From Spirochaetales bacterium (GTDB lineage: Bacteria; Spirochaetota; Spirochaetia; DSM-27196; SLAA01), in contig SLBH01000010.1 of the NCBI GenBank assembly GCA_007126415.1, positions 1 to 36,192 of the forward strand: a stretch of DNA of 36,192 nucleotides. Direction: 5' to 3'. The translations under genes and the position numbers were made by a program. Position 1 is the stretch's first letter; each line of letters opens with the position of its first letter. A model generated the notes under the pieces. It saw nothing but the letters and a program-made list of their open reading frames with translations, searched no databases and was not told the origin of the DNA. Positions 35,008 through 36,192 of this stretch are shown here, one piece after another.

Positions 35008-35896
35008 ACTCTACAAGGAGCTCGGCCTGAAGCCCAACGCCGACCCGGTTGAGGTCAAGCGAGCGTACCGGGCTCTTCTGAAACGCTACCATCCCGACCT
35101 CGCCGGCGCCAACAACCATACCGAACGCCTCGATCGGATCGTCGCCGCGTACCGCGAGCTGATGAGCCGTCGCGAGCCGATCCCGTTTCGAACCCGCGAG
35201 CAAACGAACAGGCGCGCGCAGTCACGGGCACGAGGCACCTCGTGCCGAACCGGCGCCGGGCGGGCACAAGGCGCCGGGCGGACACAAGGCACCTCGTACC
35301 AAGCCGGCGCTGGGCGGGCACAAGGCGAGGGCCGGCCCCCGGGCGGCGCGCGGCACGGCACCACCGCGCGCGGTTGGACCGATGCCGGAGCCGACGGTAC
35401 CGCCGCCGGTCCGCGTGGCGCAACCGCAGCCGACGGTGGGGCGGAGCGCGAGTACGATCTATTCACGCTTGGGCGTATGGCGGTTGAGTCCAACAGTGTC
35501 AGTCGGCGCGCCTTTGCGGTGCGTATGCTCGGCAATCGTCGCAAGAAGCTTGCGTACGGTTACATTCGGCAAGCGCTGAACGACCCCGCCGAGATTGTGG
35601 TGCTCGAAGCGGTGCGTGCGGTCGCTAAGCTCGAGATCCTGCAGTCGGGCGGGGAACTCGCCACGGCGTTTCATCGCGACTCCGCGGCGGTAAAGACTGC
35701 GATCCTAACCGCAGTGGAAACGATAGCTCGACCGCAGCACTTTCATTCGGTGATCCTCTCCGGCCTACGCGAAACCGACCCTGTTCTGCGCCGCCGCAGT
35801 CTGCGACTGTTTCGCCGCTACACCCAGGCCGATGCGTCGGACACCGGTACCTCTCGATATCGACGTACAGCCTCGTTCGGTGAGGGCGGCCGATGA
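34994..35896 (+). CDS. J-domain protein with repeat linker and HEAT-like domain
   Basis: The 300-residue protein begins MRAHELYKELGLKPNADPVE and has a J-domain with HPD at residues 33-35 (RYHPDLAG), which stimulates Hsp70 ATPase. The DnaJ Gly/Phe and zinc-finger parts are absent. Residues about 75-150 are a low-complexity Gly/Ala/Arg/Thr/Gln linker encoded by a 54-base repeat. From about 155 to 285 the protein has paired helices resembling HEAT repeats (RRAFAVRMLGNRRKKLAYGY; DPAEIVVLEAVRAVAKLEIL). The start is ATG 34994, inside the Hsp70 3' end; an upstream GTG-type reading from 34940 is within the lid helix and rejected. It is probably the dedicated co-chaperone of the Hsp70 just before it. 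Confidence 0.88.
   Translation: MRAHELYKELGLKPNADPVEVKRAYRALLKRYHPDLAGANNHTERLDRIVAAYRELMSRREPIPFRTREQTNRRAQSRARGTSCRTGAGRAQGAGRTQGTSYQAGAGRAQGEGRPPGGARHGTTARGWTDAGADGTAAGPRGATAADGGAEREYDLFTLGRMAVESNSVSRRAFAVRMLGNRRKKLAYGYIRQALNDPAEIVVLEAVRAVAKLEILQSGGELATAFHRDSAAVKTAILTAVETIARPQHFHSVILSGLRETDPVLRRRSLRLFRRYTQADASDTGTSRYRRTASFGEGGR
35234..35330 (+). repeat. 54-base tandem repeat in the J-protein linker
   Basis: Unit one spans 35234-35287 and unit two begins at 35288, both opening GGCACCTCGT. The second copy diverges after about 42 bases. The coded pattern is GTSxxxGAGRAQG, with a nested six-residue GAGR(A/T)Q repeat. The unit is a whole number of codons, so copy changes would only resize the linker. 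Confidence 0.75.
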
Positions 35897-36192
35897 GCGG
35901 CCTTCGCACGCTCTCACACGACGGCTCGCCACGCTCGGCAGGCTCGGGCCAGGGCCGCGCACGAGCGATGGAGTATCGCCGACGCCTCGGCCGTACCTTT
36001 CTCGACGACGGACGCGTGATGCTCGAGGGGCTTAAGGATGCGATCGCCCAGATCGGGCAGTCGGCGGATTCCGGCGCGCTCGTGAACCAAGCGTTTCGCT
36101 ATGCGCATTCGTTGAAGTCGGAAGCATCCTTTCTTGGGCTGACGCCGTTGTTCGAGCACGCGTATGCGCTCGAGGAGTATCTTGCGTTGGTG
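35893..36192 (+). CDS. HPt (histidine phosphotransfer) domain protein, N-terminal fragment
   Basis: The open frame starts at ATG 35893 with an ATGA overlap to the J-protein stop and runs off the window end after exactly 100 codons. After a 25-residue polar leader a four-helix HPt domain appears: FLDDGRVMLEGLKDAIAQIG, then FRYAHSLKSEASFLGLTPLF with phospho-accepting His72 in the AHSLKS motif. This is the P1-type pattern of CheA and of HPt modules in hybrid kinases. It could be the start of cheA, but the kinase core is out of view, so no gene name is given. Confidence 0.8.
   Translation, partial: MSGLRTLSHDGSPRSAGSGQGRARAMEYRRRLGRTFLDDGRVMLEGLKDAIAQIGQSADSGALVNQAFRYAHSLKSEASFLGLTPLFEHAYALEEYLALV

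Overview
The window is one uninterrupted, plus-strand, high-GC (estimated by eye at about 60%) gene array. It suggests a free-living or host-associated spirochaete (Spirochaetota, Spirochaeta/Alkalispirochaeta/Treponema-like) with periplasmic flagella. The clade call rests on gene order (flgB-flgC-fliE-fliF-fliG-fliH-fliI-fliJ-flbB-fliK-flgD-flgE-flbD-motA-motB-fliL-fliM-fliY-fliO-fliP-fliQ-fliR-flhB-flhA-flhF-flhG-...-fliA) and on spirochaete-specific traits: an FlbB collar protein, an FlgE of the lysinoalanine-crosslinking type, an FlhB with an extended N-terminus, and a Jag_N/FapA protein beside the flagellar sigma factor. The species cannot be named from the sequence alone.

Layout. (1) 1-4204: the end of a TPR-like protein, then dprA, xerC, hslV and hslU. 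This is a DNA processing, chromosome dimer resolution and ATP-dependent protease block that resembles the Bacillus codV-codW-codX segment, which also sits directly upstream of flgB. (2) 4205-4354: a short non-coding stretch with a strong inverted repeat. (3) 4355-28598: the flagellar body. It holds rod, MS ring, switch, export ATPase, collar, hook-length control, hook cap, hook, stator, C-ring, export gate and placement GTPase/ATPase genes, almost all overlapping or separated by fewer than 35 bases. (4) 28599-30365: a possible internal promoter, an unrecognised acidic membrane protein, and the flagellar sigma factor FliA. (5) 30368-36192: an accessory tail with a Jag_N/FapA protein, a small unknown protein, a membrane-anchored coiled-coil/HTH protein that looks like SwrB, an Hsp70 of reduced form, a J-domain protein fused to HEAT-like repeats, and the start of an HPt (histidine phosphotransfer) protein cut by the window edge.

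The genes appear to be transcribed as one or a few very long messages with pervasive translational coupling (ATGA, GTGA and longer overlaps). No convincing intrinsic terminator was seen. Together they encode nearly the whole rod, hook, motor and export machine, its placement system (FlhF/FlhG) and its late sigma factor. Flagellin, sheath, filament-cap and most chemotaxis genes are absent.

The most striking observation is that the hook protein FlgE keeps the crosslinking lysine (K165) but has serine instead of cysteine at position 178. Cysteine 178 is the residue used for the lysinoalanine crosslink that stiffens spirochaete hooks. Other points of interest are the coupled Hsp70/J-HEAT/HPt cassette at the end of the flagellar array, a SwrB-like protein in a genome segment that also has a SwrD homologue (FlbD), a Gly/Gln repeat linker in FliY, and a probable CTG start for FliO.
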